Source: Hyphomicrobiales bacterium
GTDB lineage: Bacteria > Pseudomonadota > Alphaproteobacteria > Rhizobiales > Rhizobiaceae
DNA: 64,000 bases
Direction: 5' to 3'
NCBI GenBank assembly: GCA_900473745.1
Contig: UCMW01000007.1
Span: 310,001-374,000, forward strand
The notes beneath the pieces were generated by a model. That model saw nothing but the letters and a program-made list of their open reading frames with translations, was not told the DNA's origin and searched no databases. The first letter of the stretch is position 1. Every line of letters starts with the position of its first letter. Positions 20,727 through 28,217 of the stretch are shown one piece after another. Position numbers and translations under genes: made by a program.

Positions 20727-20882
20727 TCAGGGCCGGATCAGAAGCGTGATCGACCAGGTGACGAAAGCGACGACGGCAAGCTTCCAGAAGTCGCCTCGGC
20801 GCCGGAGACCCGGCAGGCCGAGCGGCTTGATCAGCTGAACGATCATCAAGAGGATCAGAAAGGCGGAGATGGCCTTTGTCAT
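20727..20882 (-). CDS. Small conserved membrane protein
   Basis: 51 aa from an ATG at 20882 (MTKAISAFLILLMIVQLIKPLGLPGLRRRGDFWKLAV...); a longer in-frame extension to 20987 lacks hydrophobic character. Two hydrophobic segments flank a basic loop, giving a two-helix inner-membrane hairpin. It is convergent with the PACE gene, whose stop lies 8 bp away. Similar small proteins are common in Rhizobiaceae, but no function is known to me. Confidence 0.6.
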   Translation of the reverse strand: MTKAISAFLILLMIVQLIKPLGLPGLRRRGDFWKLAVVAFVTWSITLLIRP

Positions 20883-21089
20883 CGGCATTCCTTGTGGACT
20901 TGCATCTGCGGGCGGCTCGGACATCGCGTGAAGCAGCAACTCAGCCACAAGCATGTCACTTTTGCCCGCCAGAAGGATTCCCTGCAAGCACCAAGCGTCG
21001 CATTCAGATTACGGTAGGAAGATCGGTCTACTGTGAACGAGTCGTGCTGCTCCGTTCGGACACCACTCACTCCAATCGACAAGAATGCC

Positions 21090-22385
21090 ATGAGACGTAA
21101 TCTTCTGCCGGTAATGGCCCTTCTCCTGGGCACGCTCTTCCTGTTCCTCGGAAACGGCCTTCATGGTCTGCTTCTGCCCGTGCGGGGTGCGGCCGAGGGT
21201 TATTCGAACGAAGTGCTTGGTCTGCTCGGGACTACCTGGGCCGCCGGTTTCGTGCTCGGCTGCTTCGTCGCGCCCAAGCTCGTCATGCGGGTCGGCCATG
21301 TCCGGGCCTTCTCGACCTTCGTCGCCCTGATACTGGTGAACGCGCTCCTCACCGGCATTGTCGTCGATGCCTATTGGTGGGTGGCGCTCCGCGTCATCAC
21401 CGGCTTCTGCACCGCCGGCACGTCCATGATTATCGAGAGCTGGCTGAACGAGCGCGCGACCAATGAGAGTCGCGGCATGATCTTTTCCTTCTACATCTCG
21501 ATCACGCTGATCGGGGTGGTCGGCGGACAGATGCTGGTCGGCTTCTTCGATCCGGCCACGACCATCCTCTTCATGATCTGCGGCATCGTTTATGGCTTCG
21601 CGATCATGCCGACCTTGATGTCGACCGCAGCCTCGCCACAGCCGCTCCGATCCATCAAGCTCGACTTGCCACTGCTCTACCGCAACTCGCCCGTTTCCTT
21701 CGTCGGCATCCTCATGATCGGCATCGCCAATGGCGCCTATGGCACGCTCGGGGCAGTCTTTGGATCACGCGTCGGTCTTGACCCGTCGACCATTGCGCTG
21801 CTGCTGTCGGTCACGATCTTCCTCGGCGCAATCATGCAATTTCCGGCAGGCAAGCTCTCCGATCGCATAGATCGCCGCTACGTTTTGGCAGCACTTTCGG
21901 CAATCGCCGCCTTCGCGGCGCTCGCGATGGTGGCCATCACGCCTTCCGATCCGCTCTGGATCTTCATTTTCGTCGGCATATACGGCGCCGCCGCCAATGC
22001 GCTCTATCCGATTGCCGTGGCCCATGCGAACGACTTCGCCAAGCCCGACGAGTTCGTGAAGGTGTCAGGCGGCCTGCTATTGCTGTTCGGGATCGGAACG
22101 ATCATCGGGCCGACGCTCGGCGGTCCCGTCATGACAGCTGCAGGTCCCTATGCGCTCTTTGCCGTCACGGCGATATCGCATCTGCTGATCTCGGCCTATG
22201 CGATCTACCGCAGCCGCACACGCGCTGCGATCCCGGCCGAGGATCGTGAAAACATGCCGAACCTGCCCATTTCCGCGTCGCCAATGAGCAGTACGCCGGA
22301 AGGCCTGAGCCTCGATCCACGCGCGTCTCCGTTTCCGGAAGAGGGAGAGTTTGACGACCAGCAGCGGAGGGAGGAACACCCGTGA
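21090..22385 (+). CDS. MFS transporter, YcaD-like
   Basis: 431 aa from the ATG at 21090 (MRRNLLPVMALLLGTLFLFLGNGLHGLLLPVRG). An upstream GTG at 21033 would add 19 residues and has AGGAAGA about 13 bp before it, so it remains possible. Twelve helices, with motif-A-like APKLVMRVGHVR between helices 2 and 3 and GKLSDRIDRR in the second half, and ESWLNERATNESRG, typical of YcaD-type carriers of unknown substrate. The C-terminus is a long polar, acidic cytoplasmic tail. The stop codon overlaps the start of the next gene (TGATG), implying translational coupling. Confidence 0.88.
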   Translation: MRRNLLPVMALLLGTLFLFLGNGLHGLLLPVRGAAEGYSNEVLGLLGTTWAAGFVLGCFVAPKLVMRVGHVRAFSTFVALILVNALLTGIVVDAYWWVALRVITGFCTAGTSMIIESWLNERATNESRGMIFSFYISITLIGVVGGQMLVGFFDPATTILFMICGIVYGFAIMPTLMSTAASPQPLRSIKLDLPLLYRNSPVSFVGILMIGIANGAYGTLGAVFGSRVGLDPSTIALLLSVTIFLGAIMQFPAGKLSDRIDRRYVLAALSAIAAFAALAMVAITPSDPLWIFIFVGIYGAAANALYPIAVAHANDFAKPDEFVKVSGGLLLLFGIGTIIGPTLGGPVMTAAGPYALFAVTAISHLLISAYAIYRSRTRAAIPAEDRENMPNLPISASPMSSTPEGLSLDPRASPFPEEGEFDDQQRREEHP

Positions 22386-22576
22386 TGATCGATGAAGAGC
22401 CCCGCAAACGCAGCACCGGGCACGAGCTCGGCTGCGACCTGTCCAGCATATCATCGGATGAGCTGCGCCACCGGATCGCCCTGCTCGAAGCGGAGATTGT
22501 CCGAATCAAAGCCGAGATCGAGCGCAAGGATGCTGGCCGGAAAGCCGCCGACAGCCTCTTCGGCCCCAAAGTATAA
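22385..22576 (+). CDS. DUF1192 family small protein
   Basis: 63 aa. A basic/acidic N-terminus is followed by SSDELRHRIALLEAEIVRIKAEIERKDAGRKAADSLF, a single amphipathic helix typical of DUF1192 proteins of alphaproteobacteria. The ATG shares its A with the MFS stop (TGATG); a GTG one codon earlier is also in frame. Function unknown. Confidence 0.8.
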   Translation: MIDEEPRKRSTGHELGCDLSSISSDELRHRIALLEAEIVRIKAEIERKDAGRKAADSLFGPKV

Positions 22577-22733
22577 CGGGTGAAAAATGCAGATATGCGC
22601 GGAAATGAACGCCTTTTCACTTTCCCGTTTACTTCATGTTAAGCATTTTACGGGAAACTAAGTTCATCCAGAGCTCCTGGATTCAGGCAGTTCATCTTTC
22701 ATGTTGAGCCTCTGATTTTCCCTGTTTTACCTT

Positions 22734-22760
22734 GAGAGCCGCATTTGCGGCTCTTTTTTT
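22734..22760 (+). terminator. Terminator upstream of rcdA
   Basis: GAGAGCCGC pairs with GCGGCTCTT around ATTT and is followed by a T run. Confidence 0.88.
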
Positions 22761-22796
22761 GTCCCATTTGCCAAAGGTTTCACGAAAGTGTGGGAA

Positions 22797-22812
22797 TTAA
22801 CCCTTCCTTAAG
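22797..22812 (+). promoter_or_regulatory. Full CtrA-type box upstream of rcdA
   Basis: TTAA-CCCTTCC-TTAAG is an exact TTAA-N7-TTAA CtrA recognition site, 117-132 bp before the rcdA ATG. CtrA is the master cell-cycle response regulator of alphaproteobacteria, and rcdA is a known member of its regulon in Caulobacter and Sinorhizobium. Confidence 0.75.
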
Positions 22813-22928
22813 TTTCACCTTGCGGATTTGGGCTATTGGTAGCATCGTAGCCTCACAAAATGCGGCAGGAACAAGTTCGTAGCACTGTCGTTACATGCTT
22901 CAAGTGATGCGTTTACAGGGAAACATCC

Positions 22929-23447
22929 ATGTCTGAACTCGGTATGAATACGGTTAGCTTCGCCGGTCGCGTCGCAGCATCCAGCCAGTTCAAGGCGACC
23001 TATGCCGAGGGTATGGGTCTGGTCGAAGAAACGGCTGCATATCTCGATGGCCCGGGCCGCGCAGCCGCAAAGGTTCTGCCGCGTCAGGCATCGGTCCTTT
23101 ACGCCGCTGAATCCATGCGCCTGACCACCCGCCTGATGCAGATGGCCTCCTGGCTGCTGCTGCAGCGTGCCGTCAACAATGGCGAGATGAGCCGCGATCA
23201 GGTTCTCTCCGAAAAAAGCAAGGTACGCCTCGACGGCTTCAACGTCGATCGTGCAGCCCCCGGCTGGAACGACCTGCCGGAAGGCTTCCGCGACCTCGTC
23301 GAGCGTTCGTTGCGCCTGCAGAACCGCATCGCCCTTCTCGACCGCGAGATCTATCGTCCTGCGAGCGAAGAAGAGTTCCAGCCGGACAACGAAAACAGCG
23401 TCCAAGCTCAGCTGAACCTGTTGCGCACCGCCTTCAACGCAGGCTGA
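22929..23447 (+). CDS. rcdA: RcdA-type regulator of CtrA degradation (DUF1465)
   Basis: 172 aa of the DUF1465 family, whose founding member RcdA of Caulobacter is an adaptor that helps deliver the master regulator CtrA to ClpXP. The family pattern is visible: FAGRVAASSQFKATYAEGMGLVEETAAYLDGPGR, then MRLTTRLMQMASWLLLQRAVNNGEMS, then a polar C-terminal tail. The protein is mostly helical and cytoplasmic. The upstream CtrA-type box suggests feedback between CtrA and its own turnover. Own terminator follows. In related rhizobia rpmE lies close downstream; here a patatin gene intervenes. Confidence 0.85.
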   Translation: MSELGMNTVSFAGRVAASSQFKATYAEGMGLVEETAAYLDGPGRAAAKVLPRQASVLYAAESMRLTTRLMQMASWLLLQRAVNNGEMSRDQVLSEKSKVRLDGFNVDRAAPGWNDLPEGFRDLVERSLRLQNRIALLDREIYRPASEEEFQPDNENSVQAQLNLLRTAFNAG

Positions 23448-23471
23448 TCAAAGCCCGTAAGCACCACCTCG

Positions 23472-23503
23472 AACCCGGCCAGCGAAAACTGGCCGGGTTT
23501 TTT
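23472..23503 (+). terminator. Terminator after rcdA
   Basis: Perfect 11-bp stem AACCCGGCCAG / CTGGCCGGGTT with 6-nt loop and T6. Confidence 0.9.
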
Positions 23504-23538
23504 GCTGCCAATTTGCCTAAAATAGATTGCATCGATGA

Positions 23539-23560
23539 ATTATTTACAACTTTAAATAAT
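23539..23560. promoter_or_regulatory. AT-rich inverted repeat before the patatin gene
   Basis: ATTATTTA / TAAATAAT with a 6-bp centre, 40 bp before the patatin ATG, in a locally AT-rich patch within GC-rich DNA. Could be an operator or part of the promoter. Confidence 0.4.
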
Positions 23561-23600
23561 ATGCGACACTGGTCCCTGTTCCAAACACTGGGAGAGGTCC

Positions 23601-24668
23601 ATGACCAAATTCATCTTGTCTATTGATGGTGGCGGGATCCGGGGCGTGATCCCTGCCGTCGTGTTGACCGTTCTGGTCAAGAAGCTGGCAGCCCGAAACA
23701 AGACCCTGCCGCTACATCGCTACTTTCATCTGATCGCGGGTACATCGACGGGTGCGATCATCGCGGCAGGCCTAACCTGCCCTCGCCCCGGCCGCCCAAA
23801 GGAGCCCGCGGCAGACCCGCAGGCCCTGCTTGCCCTCTACAAGGACCAGGGTCCGAAGATCTTCGACATCGGCCTGTTCCGGAAGATGGCGAATTTCGGC
23901 GGCCTCTTCGAGGAACGATACGATGCCGCGGCCCTCGAGAAGATCCTGATCGATATGCTGGGCAAGAAGGCGGAGGTCAGGGACGCACTGACCAAGGTTC
24001 TGATTACGGCCTACGACATTCATGCCCGCCGAGCCGTGTTCATGACCAATGCCGACAAGGACCACGAGCGCTTCTACTACTGGCAGGCGGTCCGCGGCTC
24101 TTCGGCGGCACCCACCTATTTCGAACCGGGACTCGTCGAGGATCTCACCCGCACCGCGCATGGCCAGACGCCGATGATTCCCTTGATCGACGGTGGCGTC
24201 TTTGCCAACGATCCCGCCATGGCGGCCTATGTCGAAGGCTCCAAACTCGGCTGGCGGGAAAATGGCGAGGAGATGGTGATCCTCTCCCTCGGAACCGGTT
24301 CGGCGAACCGGAAAATCCCCTATCAGCAGGCCAAGAGCTGGGGCGCTGGTGGCTGGATCAATCCGGCCAATGACACGCCGCTGATCTCCGTCCTCATGCA
24401 GGGCCAGTCGAGTACCGCATCCTATCAACTGAACAAGCTGCTCAACCGCGAGCCGCCCTCCTTTGCCGATGGCGCCACGGTGGTGACCCTCTCGAATCGG
24501 AAGGGGCTCAACTACTTTCGGCTCGACGCGCCGCTGGTCGGCGTCAATGACGCTCTGGACGATGCCACGCCGGGCAATATTGCGGATCTGGAGAAATTCG
24601 GGCGAACGCTGGCTGAGAAACACGATCTCGCGCTGGAAGAAATTGCCGACCGGATCACGGCGATCTGA
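23601..24668 (+). CDS. Patatin-like phospholipase
   Basis: 355 aa, cytosolic (no signal peptide). The patatin fold is complete: the oxyanion loop DGGGIRG at 9-15, nucleophile elbow GTSTG at about 48-52, and the catalytic Asp in IDGGVFANDP. It is similar in layout to plant patatins and to CapV-type effectors of CBASS, but no cGAS/DncV-like cyclase, Cap2/Cap3 or E1/E2-like gene is adjacent, so a free-standing acyl hydrolase is the safer call. It sits between rcdA and rpmE with an AT-rich upstream region, consistent with insertion of an accessory gene into a conserved order. Confidence 0.9.
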   Translation: MTKFILSIDGGGIRGVIPAVVLTVLVKKLAARNKTLPLHRYFHLIAGTSTGAIIAAGLTCPRPGRPKEPAADPQALLALYKDQGPKIFDIGLFRKMANFGGLFEERYDAAALEKILIDMLGKKAEVRDALTKVLITAYDIHARRAVFMTNADKDHERFYYWQAVRGSSAAPTYFEPGLVEDLTRTAHGQTPMIPLIDGGVFANDPAMAAYVEGSKLGWRENGEEMVILSLGTGSANRKIPYQQAKSWGAGGWINPANDTPLISVLMQGQSSTASYQLNKLLNREPPSFADGATVVTLSNRKGLNYFRLDAPLVGVNDALDDATPGNIADLEKFGRTLAEKHDLALEEIADRITAI

Positions 24669-24699
24669 TACCCATCGTTCAGAGACTGCCCGAAACGAC

Positions 24700-24726
24700 A
24701 AAGCCCGGCGCGAAGGCCGGGCTTTT
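24700..24726. terminator. Bidirectional terminator, patatin / rpmE
   Basis: 10-bp stem AAAGCCCGGC / GCCGGGCTTT with a 6-nt loop, A and T flanks on both sides. Confidence 0.85.
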
Positions 24727-24749
24727 CGTATGCGGATCGTTCGAAACGA

Positions 24750-24971
24750 TCAGAGGCCGAGGCCACCGAAACGCTTGTTGAACTTGGAAACGCGGCCGCC
24801 ACGGTCCAGCATAGCCTGGTTGCCGCCGGTCCATGCCGGGTGCGAGGTGGGGTCGATTTCGAGGTTCATGACGGCGCCTTCCGAACCCCAGGTCGAACGA
24901 GTCTGGTATTCGGTACCGTCGGTCATGACGACCTTGATGACGTGGTAATCGGGATGGATGTCAGCCTTCAT
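24750..24971 (-). CDS. rpmE: 50S ribosomal protein L31
   Basis: 73 aa ([29 protein letters not shown]...). The TDG(T) strand and SHPAWTGG...[13 protein letters not shown] tail mark bacterial L31. The CxxC zinc ribbon of the zinc-binding form is absent, so this is the zinc-free (C-minus) type. It belongs to the large ribosomal subunit. Divergent from the ABC exporter gene. Confidence 0.95.
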   Translation of the reverse strand: MKADIHPDYHVIKVVMTDGTEYQTRSTWGSEGAVMNLEIDPTSHPAWTGGNQAMLDRGGRVSKFNKRFGGLGL

Positions 24972-25159
24972 CGCTCTATTCCTGCTGTGCCGTGGGGTCC
25001 ATTTGCCGCAATTGCCTCGGCAGAACCTATTCAATAGATGAAGCCGCAGTCCGTCTGAGCTACGGCTTCCCAATTCGATGCCGTGCCTATACATGAAGGA
25101 TGCAGGGATAACAAGTGCCATGGCGCGAAAGCCCGTGTGCGCTGAAGGAGCATGACAGA

Positions 25160-26962
25160 GTGACCTCGGAAGCCGAAAATACAGACAAGAAACGCCGCTC
25201 TCTGAAGCCTCTGACCAGCCTCTACCCCTATCTGAAGAACTACCGGGGACTGGTGGCTGGCGCCCTGATCTTCCTCGGTCTCGCAGCGGCCACGACGCTT
25301 GCCCTGCCGATCGCCATCCGTCGCATGCTCGACCATGGCTTCCAGGCATCCGACAGCGCGTTCATCAACCGATACTTCGCCATGATGATCGTCATGGCCA
25401 TCGTGCTCGCGGTCGCAAGCGCCCTTCGCTATTACTACGTGATCACCATCGGCGAGCGCGTGGTCGCCGATCTACGCCGGGATGTCTTTGCCCATGTCAC
25501 CCGCCTGTCGCCCTCCTTCTTCGACGTCAACCAGTCGGGCGAGATCGTCTCGCGCCTCACCGCCGACACGACCCAGCTGAAATCTGCCGTCGGCGCGACG
25601 GCTTCGCTTGCCCTCCGCAACACGATTCTCTGTCTCGGCGCCGTCGTCATGATGATCGCGACGAGCCCGAAGCTTTCGATCATGGTGCTGGCGGCGATTC
25701 CGATCATCGTCTTTCCGCTGGTCGGATTCGGCCGCTCCGTGCGCCAACGCTCCCGCGCCGCCCAGGACACGCTGGCCGAAGCTTCGTCCTATGCCGGCGA
25801 GGTGATCGGCGCGGCGCGCACCCTGCAGGCTTTCAATGCTGAAGAGGGCGCCCGGGAACGCTACTCCTCATCCGTCGAGAGCGCTTACGAGGCCGCCCGC
25901 TCGGCGATCAAATCCCGCTCGCTTCTGACGGGCGTCGCAATTGCGCTCGTCTTCGGCAGCGTCGTCGGTGTTCTCTGGTACGGCGCCCAGAGCGTGCTCG
26001 CCGGCTCCATGAGCGGCGGCACGCTCGGCCAGTTCCTCCTTTATTCGCTGATCGCCGCGGGCTCTCTCGGCACGCTGTCGGAAGTCTGGGGCGAACTCTC
26101 CCAAGCGGCCGGCGCCGCCGAGCGCCTGCACGAACTGCTGGAAGAACATCCGGCGATCGCCGCACCTGCCCTGCCCAGAGCCCTGCCAGAACCGGCCCAG
26201 GGCAGCGTCACCTTCGACGATGTCCATTTCGCCTATCCATCCGCAAAGACAAAATCGGCGCTCAACGGCCTTTCCTTCTCTGTCGCCCATGGTGAGACGG
26301 TCGCCATCGTCGGCCCGTCCGGCGCAGGCAAGAGCACGATCTTCTCCCTGATCCTGCGCTTCTACGACCCTGCCTCCGGCACGATCGGCCTCGACGGTGT
26401 CGACATTCGCGAGGCAGATCCGCAGGCCGTGCGTGCTCGTATCGCGATCGTCCCGCAGGACACCACGATCTTTGCCACTTCGATCCACGAGAACATCGCC
26501 TTCGGCAGCCCCCATGCATGCCGCGACATGGTCGAAGTGGCTGCCGAGGCCGCCCAGGCGAGTGAATTCATCGGCCGTTTGGAGAATGGCTTCGACACGA
26601 TCGTCGGCGAACGCGGCATCACACTCTCGGGTGGCCAACGCCAGCGCATCGCGATCGCCCGCGCTTTGCTGCGCGACGCACCGCTCCTCCTGCTCGACGA
26701 AGCCACCTCGGCACTGGACGCCGAAAGCGAGACGCTGGTGCAGAAGGCCCTCGATGGCCTGATGCGCGACCGCACGACGATCGTGATCGCCCATCGCCTC
26801 GCAACCGTGCTCAAGGCAGACCGTATCCTCGTGCTCGATGCTGGCCGGATCGTCGAGGAAGGCACCCACCAGAGCCTCATCCAGCAGGGCGGTCTCTATG
26901 CGAAACTCGCTCGCCTGCAGTTCGAGACCGGCGGCCGCGACTTCACCATAGCCGCCCAGTAA
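25160..26962 (+). CDS. ABC exporter, fused permease and ATPase (MsbA-like)
   Basis: 600 aa from the GTG at 25160, chosen because AAGGAG lies 9 bp upstream; the 15 residues before it lack support. Six transmembrane helices (about residues 25-320) are followed by the nucleotide-binding domain: Walker [10 protein letters not shown] from 385, signature LSGGQ at 489-493, Walker [13 protein letters not shown], switch His in IAHR. This half-transporter would dimerise and export a lipid, drug or peptide; the substrate cannot be told. Found beside rpmE in many rhizobia. Confidence 0.93.
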   Translation: MTSEAENTDKKRRSLKPLTSLYPYLKNYRGLVAGALIFLGLAAATTLALPIAIRRMLDHGFQASDSAFINRYFAMMIVMAIVLAVASALRYYYVITIGERVVADLRRDVFAHVTRLSPSFFDVNQSGEIVSRLTADTTQLKSAVGATASLALRNTILCLGAVVMMIATSPKLSIMVLAAIPIIVFPLVGFGRSVRQRSRAAQDTLAEASSYAGEVIGAARTLQAFNAEEGARERYSSSVESAYEAARSAIKSRSLLTGVAIALVFGSVVGVLWYGAQSVLAGSMSGGTLGQFLLYSLIAAGSLGTLSEVWGELSQAAGAAERLHELLEEHPAIAAPALPRALPEPAQGSVTFDDVHFAYPSAKTKSALNGLSFSVAHGETVAIVGPSGAGKSTIFSLILRFYDPASGTIGLDGVDIREADPQAVRARIAIVPQDTTIFATSIHENIAFGSPHACRDMVEVAAEAAQASEFIGRLENGFDTIVGERGITLSGGQRQRIAIARALLRDAPLLLLDEATSALDAESETLVQKALDGLMRDRTTIVIAHRLATVLKADRILVLDAGRIVEEGTHQSLIQQGGLYAKLARLQFETGGRDFTIAAQ

Positions 26963-26979
26963 ACCAAACGGGCATCGTG

Positions 26980-27029
26980 ATGGGTGGAGATCCACCCGAA
27001 GAATACGGAAAATGGGTGAAGATCCACCC
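26980..27029. promoter_or_regulatory. Twin direct repeats with internal dyads before the tctC-like gene
   Basis: Two 18-bp copies (26980-26997 and 27012-27029) differ at one base: ATGGGTG(G/A)AGATCCACCC. Each contains GGGTG(G)...CCACCC dyad symmetry, and they start 32 bp apart, about three helical turns, so a regulator could bind both on one face. They end 142 bp before the tctC-like ATG and begin 17 bp after the ABC exporter stop. Confidence 0.6.
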
Positions 27030-27171
27030 ATTACGTCCGCTGATCTGGTCTCTACTTCCGGTGGCCCCCACCCTTCCGTTGAACGTAGCCCCACGCCTGC
27101 CACACTCCGCCCGTCCGAGAGGCCGGAGGAGCGGTCGTTTCGGGCATTCGACATTGAATGGAGGAGTACTC

Positions 27172-28143
27172 ATGTCGTTCAGCAAATCCCTTTTCGCCGG
27201 CGGCCTGATCGCCGGACTGCTTCTGGCAGCCCAGGCGCAGGCAGCCTTTCCCGAGCGTCCGGTGACGCTCGTCGTGCCTTTTGCCGCAGGCGGCTCTACC
27301 GACGTCGTCGCCCGCGTCATCGCCGAGAAGATGTCCGAGGATCTCGGCCAGCAGGTGATTGTCCAGAACGTCGCCGGCGCCGGCGGCAGCCTTGGAGCGG
27401 GAAATGTCGCCCGGGCGGATGCCGACGGCTATACGATCCTCATGGGCACGGTCGCCACCCACGCGCTCAATCCCCTAATCCTGAAGAACAAGCCCTATGA
27501 CGCGGAAGCCGACTTCACTCCGGTGTCGCTGCTCGTGCTGGTACCCAACGTGCTCGTCGTCAATCCGGAACTTCCGGCCAAATCGGTCGAGGAGCTTCTG
27601 GCGCTCCTGAAGGCTGAGCCGGACAAATGGAGCTACGCCTCCTCCGGCAACGGAACGCCATTGCATCTGTCAGGTGAGCTGTTCAATTCCATGGCGGGCG
27701 TGACCATCGAGCACATCCCCTATAAGGGCTCCGGGCCGGCGCTCAATGACGTGCTCGGCAACCAGGTGTCGATCATGTTCGACAACCTTCCCTCCTCCTC
27801 CGCCCATATCAAGGCCGGAACGTTGAGGGCACTGGCCGTGACCACCGCCGATCGCGCGCCGTCCTTCCCGGATGTCCCCACCATGGCAGAAGCGGGGCTG
27901 CCGGGATACGAGACCTATACCTGGAACGCCCTCTTCGCGCCGAAGGACACGCCGAAGGAAGTCGTCGACCGCCTGAATGCCGCCGCCACCAAGGCCATGG
28001 CCGATCCCGGCGTCGGTGAGCGGATGAAGGAATTTTCCGCCACCATCGTTGCATCGAGCCCCGACGAGCTTGCTACCCACGTCAAGGCGGAAATCGCCAA
28101 ATGGACGCCGGTTGTCAAGGATGCGAACGTCCAGATGGACTGA
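27172..28143 (+). CDS. Orphan tripartite tricarboxylate transporter substrate-binding protein (TctC/Bug family)
   Basis: 323 aa from the ATG at 27172 with GGAGGAG 5 bp upstream. A signal peptide ends at AQAQAA (about residue 25), so the mature protein is periplasmic. Bug-family marks: FPERPVTLVVPFAAGGSTDVVAR, NVAGAGGSLGAGNVARADADGYTILMG, IPYKGSGPALNDVLGNQV, PTMAEAGLPGYETYTWNALFAPKDTP. Such proteins bind carboxylates for TctAB permeases. No tctA or tctB is adjacent, so it either serves a distant permease or acts as a sensor for a two-component system, as some orphans do. Confidence 0.9.
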   Translation: MSFSKSLFAGGLIAGLLLAAQAQAAFPERPVTLVVPFAAGGSTDVVARVIAEKMSEDLGQQVIVQNVAGAGGSLGAGNVARADADGYTILMGTVATHALNPLILKNKPYDAEADFTPVSLLVLVPNVLVVNPELPAKSVEELLALLKAEPDKWSYASSGNGTPLHLSGELFNSMAGVTIEHIPYKGSGPALNDVLGNQVSIMFDNLPSSSAHIKAGTLRALAVTTADRAPSFPDVPTMAEAGLPGYETYTWNALFAPKDTPKEVVDRLNAAATKAMADPGVGERMKEFSATIVASSPDELATHVKAEIAKWTPVVKDANVQMD

Positions 28144-28166
28144 CCCTCGACCAACATGGACCAGAC

Positions 28167-28194
28167 AAGGGCGGCATCTTTTGCCGCCCTTTTT
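28167..28194 (+). terminator. Terminator after tctC-like gene
   Basis: 10-bp stem AAGGGCGGCA / TGCCGCCCTT, loop TCTTT, and T tail. Confidence 0.88.
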
Positions 28195-28217
28195 CAATCA
28201 CCCGGTCGACAAGTTGA

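Larger units (their letters stand above)
22577..22928 (+). other. Intergenic region between DUF1192 gene and rcdA
   Basis: 352 bp. Contains an inverted repeat TTTCCCGT-N21-ACGGGAAA (around 22620-22657), a near CtrA-like TTTA-N7-TTAA (22628-22642), a strong terminator at 22734-22760, then the full CtrA-like box at 22797-22812 and the rcdA leader. The 158 bp before the terminator are either a long 3' UTR of the MFS operon or a small RNA. Confidence 0.5.

Noticed and set aside
23601-24668. CBASS defence operon
   Set aside because: The patatin protein resembles CapV-like effectors, but there is no CD-NTase cyclase or ancillary Cap gene beside it.
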